Part shown: piece by piece, positions 51,029 to 59,344 of the stretch
Layout: every line of letters begins with the position of its first letter
How positions within the stretch are numbered: the stretch's first letter is position 1
Source: Bacillota bacterium
Lineage (GTDB): Bacteria > Bacillota > Syntrophomonadia > Syntrophomonadales > Syntrophomonadaceae
Direction: 5' to 3'
DNA: 59,520 nucleotides
NCBI GenBank assembly: GCA_023395515.1
Contig: JAEWZB010000086.1
Span: 1-59,520 of the forward strand
Position numbers and translations under genes: made by a program
Notes under the pieces: model-generated
Told to the model about the DNA's origin: nothing
Databases searched by the model: none
What the model saw: the letters and a program-made list of their open reading frames with translations, nothing else

Positions 51029-51280
51029 ATGATGAAGTCAACTGGGGTAGTCAGAAAAGTGGACGAGCTAGGTCGTATCGTAATTCCTATCGAATTACGC
51101 CGTACTATGGGTATCGAAGAAAAGGATGCCTTAGAGATTTATGTTGATACTGAAAAGATCATTCTTAAAAAATACGAACCAGCTTGTATTTTCTGCGGTA
51201 ATGCCGAAGAAGTATTGCATTATAAAGGGAAAAACCTGTGCAGAGCTTGCTTGACTGAATTAAGTAAGCAAGTAGGCTAA
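51029..51280 (+). CDS. abrB: AbrB-family transition-state regulator
   Basis: An 83-residue DNA-binding protein: the swapped-hairpin AbrB domain STGVVRKVDELGRIVIPIEL fills residues 3-50, and the C-terminal half carries CIFCGNAEEV and NLCRAC, giving two cysteine pairs. In Bacillus AbrB represses post-exponential genes until Spo0A relieves it. ATG 51029 follows GGGAGGG with 9-bp spacing. It is the only complete plus-strand gene seen in the window, and its stop is just 6 bp from that of rsmI on the other strand. Confidence 0.95.
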   Translation: MMKSTGVVRKVDELGRIVIPIELRRTMGIEEKDALEIYVDTEKIILKKYEPACIFCGNAEEVLHYKGKNLCRACLTELSKQVG

Positions 51281-51286
51281 TACATA

Positions 51287-52114
51287 TTAATCTTCATTTT
51301 GTACAAAGTAATTATAAATAGTAGATTTTTTTATAGAATATTCCCGAGCCTTCATTTTGAAGGCTTCTTTTTTATCTATCCCGGAATCAATCAATGCTTT
51401 TATTTCAGCTATAACCTGAGTAAATTCCACTTCTTTGGTTTCCTCTTTTTTACCTACCAGTAAACATATTTCGCCTTTAGGAATATTGGCCTCAAAATGC
51501 TTAATTACTGTTTCAATAGTGCCCCGCCTAACTTCTTCATATCTTTTTGTTAATTCCCGGGCTACGGCAATGGGTCTATCCTGGCCTAGAATGTCGGCCA
51601 TATCCTTCAAGGTTTCTATTAACCGGTGAGGGGCTTCATAAAAAATTACGGTCTGTTCCTCATTTACAAAATTAGTTAATAATTCTTGGCGTTTCTTAGC
51701 TTTAGCCGGTAAAAATCCGGCAAATATGAAGGAACTCGTATCTAATCCTGATATAGCCAAGGCAGCCGTAAGTGCTGAAGGACCCGGTACCACCTCTAAC
51801 TCAATTCCTCTTTCAATAGCCCTTTTTACCAGATTTTCTCCCGGATCAGATATAGCCGGCATCCCGGCATCAGATACTAGTGCGATATTTTCGCCCTCGG
51901 CTAATTTTTGCAATATATAATCTTCCCGGCTTTTATTACTATGCTCATGGTAACTAATCAAGGGTTTTTTAATTTTATAGCGATTTAAGAGCTTAATAGT
52001 ATGACGGGTATCTTCACAAGCAATTAAATCCACCTTTCTAAGGGTTTTTAACAGCCTGATACTTACATCTTCCATATTCCCGATCGGGGTCCCACATATA
52101 TATAACTTACCCAC
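51287..52114 (-). CDS. rsmI: 16S rRNA (cytidine1402-2'-O)-methyltransferase
   Basis: RsmI methylates C1402 in the 30S P site. The tetrapyrrole-methylase-type fold is clear: LYICGTPIGNMEDVSIR, ACEDTRHT, ALVSDAGMPAISDPG and VVPGPSALTAALAISG, plus a C-terminal helical extension (about 240-275). The length is 275 residues; start GTG 52114. It lies between yabB/trmN6 and abrB, as in Bacillus (where yazA intervenes). Confidence 0.95.
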   Translation of the reverse strand: MGKLYICGTPIGNMEDVSIRLLKTLRKVDLIACEDTRHTIKLLNRYKIKKPLISYHEHSNKSREDYILQKLAEGENIALVSDAGMPAISDPGENLVKRAIERGIELEVVPGPSALTAALAISGLDTSSFIFAGFLPAKAKKRQELLTNFVNEEQTVIFYEAPHRLIETLKDMADILGQDRPIAVARELTKRYEEVRRGTIETVIKHFEANIPKGEICLLVGKKEETKEVEFTQVIAEIKALIDSGIDKKEAFKMKAREYSIKKSTIYNYFVQNED

Positions 52115-52134
52115 ACTTACACTCCATTTATAAA

Positions 52135-52893
52135 CTATTTATCGTTAGTGAAATCACTATACCATGCCTTAATTTCGTCACTATATCCGCCATTGGGCTG
52201 ATAGATTATTAAAGGGGGCATAAGCTTGAGATTAGTCCCGCTATTTTTGCGCCCTTCTATTAAGACTAACTTGGCCTCACTAGTAATTTTGGAGTGCACC
52301 AAGCGGATTTTAGTAGGGTTAATCTGGTTAGCCCGCAATAGATTAGTTATTTCCAGGAGGCGGTCAGCTTTTTGAATTAAAGCTATTTTGCCGTTACCCG
52401 TTAAAAGATAATTAGCCATGCTAATTATTTCGGGCATAGATATGGCTAATTCATGCCGGGCTATGGCCTCTTCTTGATTTAGGCTTACCCGGCCTTGACC
52501 GCTTTTATAAAAAGGAGGATTGCATACTACTAAATCTGCATATCCTCCTCTATCTACTTCTTTAAGCTTTCTTATATCCAGATTAACTATTTCTACTCTA
52601 TCAGCTAAATGGTTAAGTTCCACACTGCGCCTGGCCCGCTCTACCATCTGGGGTTGTATCTCCATACCTTTTATTTTTAAATGGGAAGAGCGGTAAGTAA
52701 GCAGTAAAGGGATTACTCCATTACCAGTTCCTAAGTCAACTACTTGTTTAACTTTGTCAATCGGACTAAAATGGGCTAATAAAATTGCATCCAGAGAAAA
52801 TCTATATCCTGTTTTAGGTTGAATTATCTTTAGTCCGCCTAAAATAAGGTCATCTAAAGTTTCCTCCGGTTTTAATTCAACTTTTCCCGACAC
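52135..52893 (-). CDS. trmN6: tRNA1(Val) (adenine37-N6)-methyltransferase-like protein
   Basis: A 252-residue class I methyltransferase (B. subtilis YabB group): SAM site VVDLGTGNGVIPLLL, acidic EIQPQMVE and the N6-adenine motif VVCNPPFYKSG. GTG start after GGAGT. It sits 3 bp after the yabA stop. The substrate assignment rests on family membership. Confidence 0.9.
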   Translation of the reverse strand: MSGKVELKPEETLDDLILGGLKIIQPKTGYRFSLDAILLAHFSPIDKVKQVVDLGTGNGVIPLLLTYRSSHLKIKGMEIQPQMVERARRSVELNHLADRVEIVNLDIRKLKEVDRGGYADLVVCNPPFYKSGQGRVSLNQEEAIARHELAISMPEIISMANYLLTGNGKIALIQKADRLLEITNLLRANQINPTKIRLVHSKITSEAKLVLIEGRKNSGTNLKLMPPLIIYQPNGGYSDEIKAWYSDFTNDK

Positions 52894-52896
52894 CTT

Positions 52897-53175
52897 TTAC
52901 TCCTTTTCCATAAAAGCTACACAAAAAAGACATTCATCCCGGCGAATTTGTCCATAAGCCATGGGACAGACATGAAAACCTTCTTTATACAGCTTGCCCA
53001 GATTCTCGTAACTTTCGCCCTCTAGACTCATACTGGGCGGGATTACGGCTAATACTTCGTGAACATCAGGCTTTATCATATTTTTCTCCAAGATAGCCAT
53101 CCGCTCTTTAAGGTCTCCTACTTCAAGAATCAATTCCCGAATAATCATCTTCAGTTCCTGGACAGTTTTCTCCAT
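52897..53175 (-). CDS. yabA: Replication initiation control protein YabA-like
   Basis: A 92-residue protein: N-terminal coiled coil (about 1-35: TVQELKMIIRELILEVGDLK) and a C-terminal zinc cluster HVCPMAYGQIRRDECLFC with the His-Cys-Cys-Cys ligands of YabA. In Bacillus YabA bridges DnaA and the DnaN clamp to prevent over-initiation. ATG 53175 follows GGAGGAG; the reading frame starts inside the end of yaaT (53-bp overlap). It is somewhat shorter than B. subtilis YabA (119 residues). Confidence 0.88.
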   Translation of the reverse strand: MEKTVQELKMIIRELILEVGDLKERMAILEKNMIKPDVHEVLAVIPPSMSLEGESYENLGKLYKEGFHVCPMAYGQIRRDECLFCVAFMEKE

Positions 53176-53848
53176 GTTGGTCTCCTCCGCCTCTGCAGCA
53201 TCCCTTGCCTTCATACTGATCTGACTCATACTTCAAGCAGCACATTAAGCGACCACAAATCCCGGATATTTTAGTAGGATTAAGGGATAAATTCTGTTCC
53301 TTCGCCATACGGATTGAAACTGGTTCAAATTCACCCAAAAAGTTTTTGCAGCATAAAATGCGGCCGCAAGAACCTATGCCGCCTAACATTTTAGCTTCAT
53401 CTCTTACTCCAATTTGCCTTAACTCAATGCGGGTTTTAAAAATGGCGGCCAAATCTTTAACTAGTTCGCGAAAATCTACCCGGCCTTCCGCCGTAAAATA
53501 AAAGATAATTTTTCCCATATCAAAAGTATATTCTACATCTATTAATCTCATGGGAAGCCCATGTTCTTTAACCTTTTCCCGGCATAAGCTTAAAGCTTCC
53601 ACTTCTTTTTCCTTATTGCGGGTAAAATTTGCTTGATCTTCTGCCGTAGCTTTACGAATTACCTTTTTCAAAGGTAATACTAATTCTTCCTCACTTATTT
53701 CCCGTTTACCTATGGCAATTAAACCGTATTCTATTCCTCTGATAGTTTCAACTATAACTGCATCTCCAGTTTGTAGTTCCAGATGTTCACTGTCAAAGTA
53801 ATATATTTTACCCGCGGGTTTAAATCTAACTCCAACTACCCACGCCAA
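53123..53848 (-). CDS. yaaT: PSP1-domain protein YaaT (Y-complex member), shortened C-terminus
   Basis: The core matches B. subtilis YaaT well: VGVRFKPAGKIYYFD, RVDFRELVKDLAAIFKTRIE and the cysteine-rich CGRILCCKNFLGEFEPVSIRM, ending in CGRLMCCLKYESDQY. YaaT works with YmcA and YlbF in the RNase Y specificity complex and in sporulation. After that point B. subtilis YaaT continues for about 60 residues, but here a Gly/Cys-rich tail of 27 residues ends the protein at 241. TTG 53848 follows GGGGGT. Its end overlaps yabA by 53 bp. Confidence 0.9.
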   Translation of the reverse strand: MAWVVGVRFKPAGKIYYFDSEHLELQTGDAVIVETIRGIEYGLIAIGKREISEEELVLPLKKVIRKATAEDQANFTRNKEKEVEALSLCREKVKEHGLPMRLIDVEYTFDMGKIIFYFTAEGRVDFRELVKDLAAIFKTRIELRQIGVRDEAKMLGGIGSCGRILCCKNFLGEFEPVSIRMAKEQNLSLNPTKISGICGRLMCCLKYESDQYEGKGCCRGGGDQHGENCPGTEDDYSGIDS

Positions 53849-53870
53849 TGTTACGACCCCCTTAGTTTTT

Positions 53871-54830
53871 TTAATGCATGGCCTGCCATATACTTCTTGC
53901 TATATTTACACTAATAAGCATGGAGTTTACATAGCGGCGATAATTTTTCTTTAAACCATTTATTTGTTTTATAGCATCTTTTAAACCATGTAATTGGTTA
54001 CTTTTAATGCTGGCAGCTAAACTGATATTATCTAAACTAATAACAAAATCCTCTTTATTCGTGGTTTTATAAATGAGAATATCTCTTATTATTGTTTCCA
54101 ACATATTTGTATATAAGTCAGTATCGGTATCGATAGTCTCGGCTGCGGTAAATACTTGCCCCACATCAGAGCTGTTCAGCTTGTCTATCATCTCTCGGGC
54201 CTGCTGCCATTTTTCTCTTAAGCCTTCCTCTTGTATAAACCTTCTGGCTAAAGCTACACTGCCTTGGGCTAATTTAGCTACTTCGCAAGCTACACTAGGG
54301 GAAGCCCCCTCGGCTAATAAATATTGCTCTATTACTTGGTCGGCCACGGGAAAGAATCTTACTAACTGGCAACGGGAAGTAATAGTTTCTAATAAATCCT
54401 CTTGGTCGGCAACTAAAATAATAACCGCATATAAAGGAGGTTCTTCTAAAGTTTTTAGCAAAGCATTAGCTGCTTCCACGCTAATCAGGTGGCTATCCCT
54501 TACGATTACTATCCGCCGTTTAGCCCGGTAGGGCTTTAAGGCCAGCCAAGGCTCCATTTCCTTGGTAATTTGCTCTTTGGTAATAATAGTTTTATTAGCG
54601 GGAATTTCTATAACCATCAAGTCGGGATGAACTTGATCTGCCCAAAAAATATCCGCATCATCGTCAGTGGCGGCGATTAACTGCCAAGCAAAAGTTACGG
54701 CTGTTAACATCTTGCCTACTCCACTAGGCCCGGAAAACAAATAAGCATGGCTAATTTTACCTTGGTCAAAAGAGCTTTGTAAAAGCGATAACGCCCCAGC
54801 TTGACCTACTATACTAGAAAAATGGTTCAT
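53871..54830 (-). CDS. holB: DNA polymerase III subunit delta'
   Basis: A 319-residue AAA+ clamp-loader subunit: Walker A-like SGPSGVGK near residue 34, SVEAANALLKTLEEPP, and the SRC motif in TITSRCQLVRF. The C-terminal helical collar is shorter and less conserved, as usual. It lies between yaaR and yaaT, the same order as in Bacillus. Confidence 0.93.
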   Translation of the reverse strand: MNHFSSIVGQAGALSLLQSSFDQGKISHAYLFSGPSGVGKMLTAVTFAWQLIAATDDDADIFWADQVHPDLMVIEIPANKTIITKEQITKEMEPWLALKPYRAKRRIVIVRDSHLISVEAANALLKTLEEPPLYAVIILVADQEDLLETITSRCQLVRFFPVADQVIEQYLLAEGASPSVACEVAKLAQGSVALARRFIQEEGLREKWQQAREMIDKLNSSDVGQVFTAAETIDTDTDLYTNMLETIIRDILIYKTTNKEDFVISLDNISLAASIKSNQLHGLKDAIKQINGLKKNYRRYVNSMLISVNIARSIWQAMH

Positions 54831-54849
54831 ATTTAATCACCACTTACAT

Positions 54850-55299
54850 TTATATCATTAAATCTACTAACATGCCCCTAATTTTATCTAACTGCTCCAA
54901 AACCTCAGTAGGTGCTGTTTTATTTTGCAAAAAATCCTCCATCATTTGTTCTACTTCTAAATCAATAGTCTTAATAGTTATTAAAATACTTCGGCCCCGC
55001 CTGCTTCTGCCCCTTTGCTGATCCAGCGAAAAAGCCTGGCTGGATGCTTCTTTAAGGAAGTTTTTGACTAGATTTTTATAAGTCATAAGGTCGTTTATAG
55101 TAAGACTTCTGTTTAACCTTTGGTTAACCTTATCTATTTCCTCTAGAAGCTCCTGCATTTTAAACTGTATTTGGCCTTCCTTTTTAAAACTAAGCTCTTG
55201 CTCGAAGCTAGATGATGCTCCCCGCCTGACTTCATGAACATCAGCTTTTTTTAGGGAGGTATAATTGCTCAGTCCTTTTTTATCGCGATCAATCTTCAC
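54850..55299 (-). CDS. yaaR: YaaR-family (DUF327) protein
   Basis: A 149-residue, mostly helical, charged protein. The pieces SFEQELSFKKEGQIQFKMQE, YKNLVKNFLKEASS and LVDLMI at the end match the DUF327 family. Its function is unknown. The start is GTG 55299 with a modest ribosome binding site, 11 bp after the tmk stop. Between tmk and holB it occupies the YaaR place of Bacillus; yaaQ is missing. Confidence 0.87.
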   Translation of the reverse strand: MKIDRDKKGLSNYTSLKKADVHEVRRGASSSFEQELSFKKEGQIQFKMQELLEEIDKVNQRLNRSLTINDLMTYKNLVKNFLKEASSQAFSLDQQRGRSRRGRSILITIKTIDLEVEQMMEDFLQNKTAPTEVLEQLDKIRGMLVDLMI

Positions 55300-55310
55300 C
55301 TTATCACGCC

Positions 55311-55913
55311 TTATTTTAAATATCCTTCTAACAGCTTAATAGCATTTTGGGCTACCTCGGCCCTGGATAAGCTGGCATCTAAAACTTTTACCCGGTCCGG
55401 CTCTTTACGGGCAATTTCCAAATAGCCTTCCCGCACTTTTTGCTGAAACGAAGTTCCCTCTTTTTCCAATCTATCCGGTATACCCTGGGCTTTGCGACCT
55501 TTAGCCAGGTTAGGGTCTAAGTCTAAGAGCAAAGTTAAATCCGGTTTTAACCCGGTAGTACATAAATGGTTTAACTCCTGCAGAAACTCTACTTCTAAGC
55601 CCCGGGCAAAGCCTTGATAAGCAATAGTTGAATCTATATAGCGGTCAGCTATGACAATATTTCCCGCCCTTAATGCGGGGCGGATAACTTCTTCCACTAG
55701 TTGACTGCGAGCGGTGGCATACAGCAAAGCCTCAGTTTTGGGCAAGATCCCTGCATTTTTAACATCTAATAAAAGCTCGCGTATTTTCTCGGATATATCA
55801 GTTCCTCCTGGTTCTCTTACACATATAACTTTAACATCCTTTAGATAATTGACCAAATGGTCTTTTAAGGAGGTTTTACCAGCCCCATCTATGCCTTCTA
55901 AGCTTATGAACAA
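55311..55913 (-). CDS. tmk: Thymidylate kinase
   Basis: A 200-residue dTMP kinase: P-loop EGIDGAGKTS, the DRY-type motif IADRYIDSTIAYQG and VREPGGT (the Arg before Glu-Pro-Gly-Gly binds dTMP). The LID segment (RLEKEGTSFQQKVREGY) is of the type II form common in Gram-positives. TTG 55913 follows GGAG with long spacing. It follows the decarboxylase gene by 21 bp. Confidence 0.96.
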   Translation of the reverse strand: MFISLEGIDGAGKTSLKDHLVNYLKDVKVICVREPGGTDISEKIRELLLDVKNAGILPKTEALLYATARSQLVEEVIRPALRAGNIVIADRYIDSTIAYQGFARGLEVEFLQELNHLCTTGLKPDLTLLLDLDPNLAKGRKAQGIPDRLEKEGTSFQQKVREGYLEIARKEPDRVKVLDASLSRAEVAQNAIKLLEGYLK

Positions 55914-55934
55914 AACTTATCGCTCCATTTCTTG

Positions 55935-57368
55935 CTATAAAGTAACATCTATACTAAGTAACTGGCTATCCCGGGGGCCTTGAATACGAACCTTATTGGC
56001 CCTTAGATAGAGTAAATAATCAATAATTTCTGCCGTTATTAATTCCCCGGGTAATAAACCAGGAATCCCGGGGGGATATGCCGCTACTATTTCCCCGGAA
56101 ATTAGACCGGCACTCTCCTCCAACTTAACCGTTCTTTTCTGGCTGTAATAAGCTTGACGGGGCGTTAGTATAACCTGAGGTGCCGGGGGAATAACGGTCA
56201 CATTTTGTTTCAGGCTATCTATATTATACCTTCTAGCTATTTGTTCTAAAGCATAGTAAAACTTTTCCCAGTGGGAGCGCCTATGAAACATAGAAAACAT
56301 GGCTAGAATAATGGCTTCTTCCTGCAATTCCACTTGAATCTTATATTCACGGCGTAAAATATTAGCTAATTCATAGCCGTTTATACTTAATCCCTGTACC
56401 CTTACCAACACTTTTAGGGGATCTATTTCATAAACCCCAATTACATCTTTAAATTCTTCTGATAAAGAGCTTAGTCCTTTAATTGTATTAATTTTATTTT
56501 TAAACTCCCGGGATAATTGTAAACTTTTTTCTAATAAATCCGTTCCCATTTCTTCCATTAAGGCTCTGGCCAAATCTATGGAGGCTAATAATGGAAAAGA
56601 AGGACTGGTGGTAGTAATTAGACTTACGGCAGTCTTTATCTCTTGGTCCCCTTTACAAGCAGCCGCCAAGTGTAAACAGGCTCCCTGATTAAGAACCGGC
56701 CAACTTTTATGCAGCCCATTTACTACCGCATCCGCCCCTTGCCATAAAGCCGGAGTAGGGTAAGCCGGATGAAAAGGGAAATGACTCCCATGAGCTTCAT
56801 CAATAAAAAGCGGTATATTATAAAGGCGGCAATCATCAGCAATAGAGCCTATATCTAAGGTAGTTCCGTAATAGGTAGGGCTGGTAAGAAATACTCCCCC
56901 TATATCATTGCCGGATTCCAAAACGGATTTCACCGCCTGGGGAGTAATACCTAAGGCTATACCCGTATTAGGTTCCATAGCCAAGCTTAGATACTCGGGC
57001 CATAATCCCGATAATACTAAACCACCATAAAAAGAACGATGGGCATTGCGGGGAATCACAACCTTTTTGCCCTTATTAGCCAAAGATAATAATAAGGCAT
57101 GTACACCTGATGTAGCTCCATTTACTAAAAATAAGCTCTCCTTAGCTTTAAAAGCTTGGGCCAGCAGGCTCTGCGCTTCCTTTATAGCTCCTACCGGCAA
57201 ATGTAAATCATCTATATCGGCTACCTCGGTTAAATCAAGCTTAGCTATCTCCTGTAATTCTTTTACTAAATACCCTGGTTCTCCTATGTGTCCAGGCATA
57301 TGTAAACGCAGATTATTATCCGCGGCATAAGCTACTAAACTTGCATAAATCGGGGCTTTATTATACAT
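55935..57368 (-). CDS. Orn/Lys/Arg decarboxylase-family PLP enzyme (YaaO-like)
   Basis: A 477-residue fold-type I PLP enzyme: RLHMPGHIG near the start, FLVNGATSGVHALLLSL, the Asp/His segment LFIDEAHGSHFPFHP and the PLP lysine in VNGLHKSWP. The C-terminal domain (about 400-477) is the short one found in the YaaO/SpeA group without the long N-terminal wing. Substrate could be Lys, Arg or Orn and cannot be told. Its position next to tmk is that of yaaO in Bacillus. Confidence 0.92.
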   Translation of the reverse strand: MYNKAPIYASLVAYAADNNLRLHMPGHIGEPGYLVKELQEIAKLDLTEVADIDDLHLPVGAIKEAQSLLAQAFKAKESLFLVNGATSGVHALLLSLANKGKKVVIPRNAHRSFYGGLVLSGLWPEYLSLAMEPNTGIALGITPQAVKSVLESGNDIGGVFLTSPTYYGTTLDIGSIADDCRLYNIPLFIDEAHGSHFPFHPAYPTPALWQGADAVVNGLHKSWPVLNQGACLHLAAACKGDQEIKTAVSLITTTSPSFPLLASIDLARALMEEMGTDLLEKSLQLSREFKNKINTIKGLSSLSEEFKDVIGVYEIDPLKVLVRVQGLSINGYELANILRREYKIQVELQEEAIILAMFSMFHRRSHWEKFYYALEQIARRYNIDSLKQNVTVIPPAPQVILTPRQAYYSQKRTVKLEESAGLISGEIVAAYPPGIPGLLPGELITAEIIDYLLYLRANKVRIQGPRDSQLLSIDVTL

Positions 57369-57380
57369 ATTATGACCTTT

Positions 57381-58313
57381 CTAAATAATCAACTTCATAT
57401 CGGCCGGGATAATTTCAAATTCTAAATTGCCGATGCCCGGACTTTCTCCATCTAATTCCACGAAAATATCTTCTTCCGATATAATCTCTATCTTGCGGCC
57501 CTGTAAAAAATCTATCCCCGGATCATTTAAGTGTTGGCCGGAATAGATACCGGGTACATTCCTAAGTAGCTCCATCTTGCTTAAATCCTTAACGATAACT
57601 ACATCTAATAGTCCATCACTTAAATTAGCATGGGGAGCAATTTTCATGCCTCCGCCAAAATAACACCCATTACTTACTACTACCATGCTCGACCGGCCCG
57701 CATAAGCTTCCCGGTCATCAACTTTAATAGTTAGAAATTTATTCTTGTAAGTAAAAACACTATAAAGGCCAAAAATCAAAAAGGATAAAAATCCTCGTAA
57801 TATTTTACTATTTCGGTTAACATGGTATACGGCTTCACTGCCTAATCCTACATCTGCTACATTAATATAAAAACGCGATTCCTTTTGGCCATTCCAGCCG
57901 GTATAAGTCCCGCGGACAATATCTATTTCCTTGGCCTCACCCTGAGCCATAACTTCATAGACCCGGTCCGGTTTAGAAGATACCGTAAACATACGGGCAA
58001 AATCTCCTCCCGTACCCATGGGAATAATAGAGAGAAAAGCATCCTTTTTTATCTTTTGACCATCACCATTAAAAAATCCATTAACTACTTCATTAAGGGT
58101 GCCGTCACCCCCAACTGATACAATTCTTTGATAATCCTTATGTAATGCTTCCTGGGTTATGTAAGTCGCATCTTTGGGCTGAGTAGTGCATAAAACCTCA
58201 AATTCTAAGCCTTCTTGCCTTAAATATCTTTCCAAGGTTCCCCAAGTCCTTCTGGTTCGTCCATTAGCTGAAGCCGGATTAACTACACATAAAGTCTTGT
58301 ATGAATTTTTCAT
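57381..58313 (-). CDS. Diacylglycerol/lipid kinase family protein
   Basis: A 310-residue DgkB/YegS-type lipid kinase: CVVNPASANGRTRRTW, SVGGDGTLNEVVNG (the catalytic GGDGT motif), MGTGGDFARM and the C-terminal ELDGESPG. It phosphorylates diacylglycerol or a related lipid to feed phospholipid turnover. ATG 58313 follows GGGGAGAG; a GTG four codons earlier lies in that site. It takes the place of xpaC/yaaN between csfB and yaaO. Confidence 0.9.
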   Translation of the reverse strand: MKNSYKTLCVVNPASANGRTRRTWGTLERYLRQEGLEFEVLCTTQPKDATYITQEALHKDYQRIVSVGGDGTLNEVVNGFFNGDGQKIKKDAFLSIIPMGTGGDFARMFTVSSKPDRVYEVMAQGEAKEIDIVRGTYTGWNGQKESRFYINVADVGLGSEAVYHVNRNSKILRGFLSFLIFGLYSVFTYKNKFLTIKVDDREAYAGRSSMVVVSNGCYFGGGMKIAPHANLSDGLLDVVIVKDLSKMELLRNVPGIYSGQHLNDPGIDFLQGRKIEIISEEDIFVELDGESPGIGNLEFEIIPADMKLII

Positions 58314-58372
58314 ATCTCTCCCCACAACTCTTACTATGATTACTATAATATTGTATCTTAAAACTAGACTAA

Positions 58373-58505
58373 GTGTTAGAAAAACTTAGCTTATTCCGAG
58401 CCGTTAGACGTACCTACGGGAACTACCCTCTCCGGGTACTACACCCTACGGGTACGCCTGATGTTTACTGGCGTTCACCATTTTATTATTCCAATAGTAT
58501 TAGCA
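58373..58505. repeat. Inverted-repeat element C (related to element A)
   Basis: GTTAGAAAAACTTAGCTTA...CGTTAGACGTACC-TACGGG-ACTACC matches the left part of element A (33884-34000) over about 50 bp. The right half is different, with two further CTACGGG-type units and no clear matching end. It fills the gap between csfB and dagK. Confidence 0.55.
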
Positions 58506-58524
58506 AAAATGAATAAGAGACTCT

Positions 58525-58740
58525 TCACCTGATAATTCTCTTTATCATTTCTAAAAGACTTTGATATGCAGGAGAACCAACTTCCGTATCTATAATCTTC
58601 TTTTCACAACCAGAACAAATAAAAGACTTATTTATGAGATAGCCACCTCTGATTCCTTGTTCAGGCACATTTTCACAAAGGGCACACCGGGGGAGCAGTA
58701 TACCCTCTAATTTACTATCAGCTATCATAGGCTTAGACAT
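58525..58740 (-). CDS. csfB: Sigma-G inhibitor CsfB (Gin)
   Basis: A 71-residue protein with two cysteine pairs, CALC near residue 19 and CSGC near residue 42, spaced like those of CsfB/Gin, the zinc-binding anti-sigma factor that holds sigma-G (and later sigma-E) in check. It lies at the upstream end of the yaaO-tmk-holB block, exactly where csfB is in B. subtilis. The ribosome binding site is weak and distant, and no clear sigma-F promoter could be fixed. Confidence 0.85.
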   Translation of the reverse strand: MSKPMIADSKLEGILLPRCALCENVPEQGIRGGYLINKSFICSGCEKKIIDTEVGSPAYQSLLEMIKRIIR

Positions 58741-58850
58741 ATTAATTCTCGACTTCCTTTTTTCTTATAAGTATTCTACAACAAAGAGCTGACTAAACTC
58801 CTCGCCATCTACATTACAATATTCAATTACTATTAAAAGTGTTAACAAAC

Positions 58851-58886
58851 GAAAAAGCAGCCCCTAAGTTAAGAGGCTGCTTTTTC
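58851..58886 (-). terminator. Terminator after the MaoC-like gene
   Basis: A 12-bp perfect stem (GAAAAAGCAGCC against GGCTGCTTTTTC) followed on the minus strand by GTTTGTT; the T5 is inside the stem end. Confidence 0.8.
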
Positions 58887-58896
58887 AAATTAAGCT

Positions 58897-59325
58897 TTAT
58901 TTATTGCGAAAAATATATTCCATACCTTCCCCGATCATTACTAGTTCCCCTTTTTGATTGACACATTTAGTTTCAACTTTTACCATACTTTTTTCTTCTA
59001 TTTTCTCGATTACCGTTCCGGTTGCAGTTATGGTATCACCAATAAAAACAGGTTTAGTAAATTTAATACTTTGGTTAGCATATATATTACCAAAGGTTAC
59101 TTGAGTCATTACGTTAGAAATTAATCCTAATACTAATACTCCTGGTACTAATACATCCCCGAATTTAGTAGTCTTGGAGTATTCTTTATCAATGTGGACC
59201 GGATTTAAGTCTCCAGTTAAGCCGACCCATGTGATTACATCTGTTTCAGTCATAGTTTTGGTAAAGGATGCACTATCTCCTACTTTTATATCATCCCAAC
59301 CTTTTATTTTGTCACTATAATTCAT
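58897..59325 (-). CDS. MaoC-like (R)-specific enoyl-CoA hydratase
   Basis: A 142-residue hot-dog-fold protein: the hydratase 2 motif GDLNPVHIDKEYS holds the catalytic Asp and His, and FGDVLVPGVLVLGLIS follows. It hydrates trans-2-enoyl-CoA to (R)-3-hydroxyacyl-CoA, or acts as a related dehydratase. ATG follows GGGAGG. It lies 20 bp downstream of an acyl-CoA dehydrogenase gene, so the pair may belong to one fatty-acyl-CoA pathway. Confidence 0.88.
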   Translation of the reverse strand: MNYSDKIKGWDDIKVGDSASFTKTMTETDVITWVGLTGDLNPVHIDKEYSKTTKFGDVLVPGVLVLGLISNVMTQVTFGNIYANQSIKFTKPVFIGDTITATGTVIEKIEEKSMVKVETKCVNQKGELVMIGEGMEYIFRNK

Positions 59326-59344
59326 TTTATTGGCCTCCCAGTTT

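Noticed and set aside
54073..54531. A 152-codon plus-strand open frame
   Set aside because: It lies wholly inside holB, whose motifs are intact on the minus strand, and has no upstream ribosome binding site.
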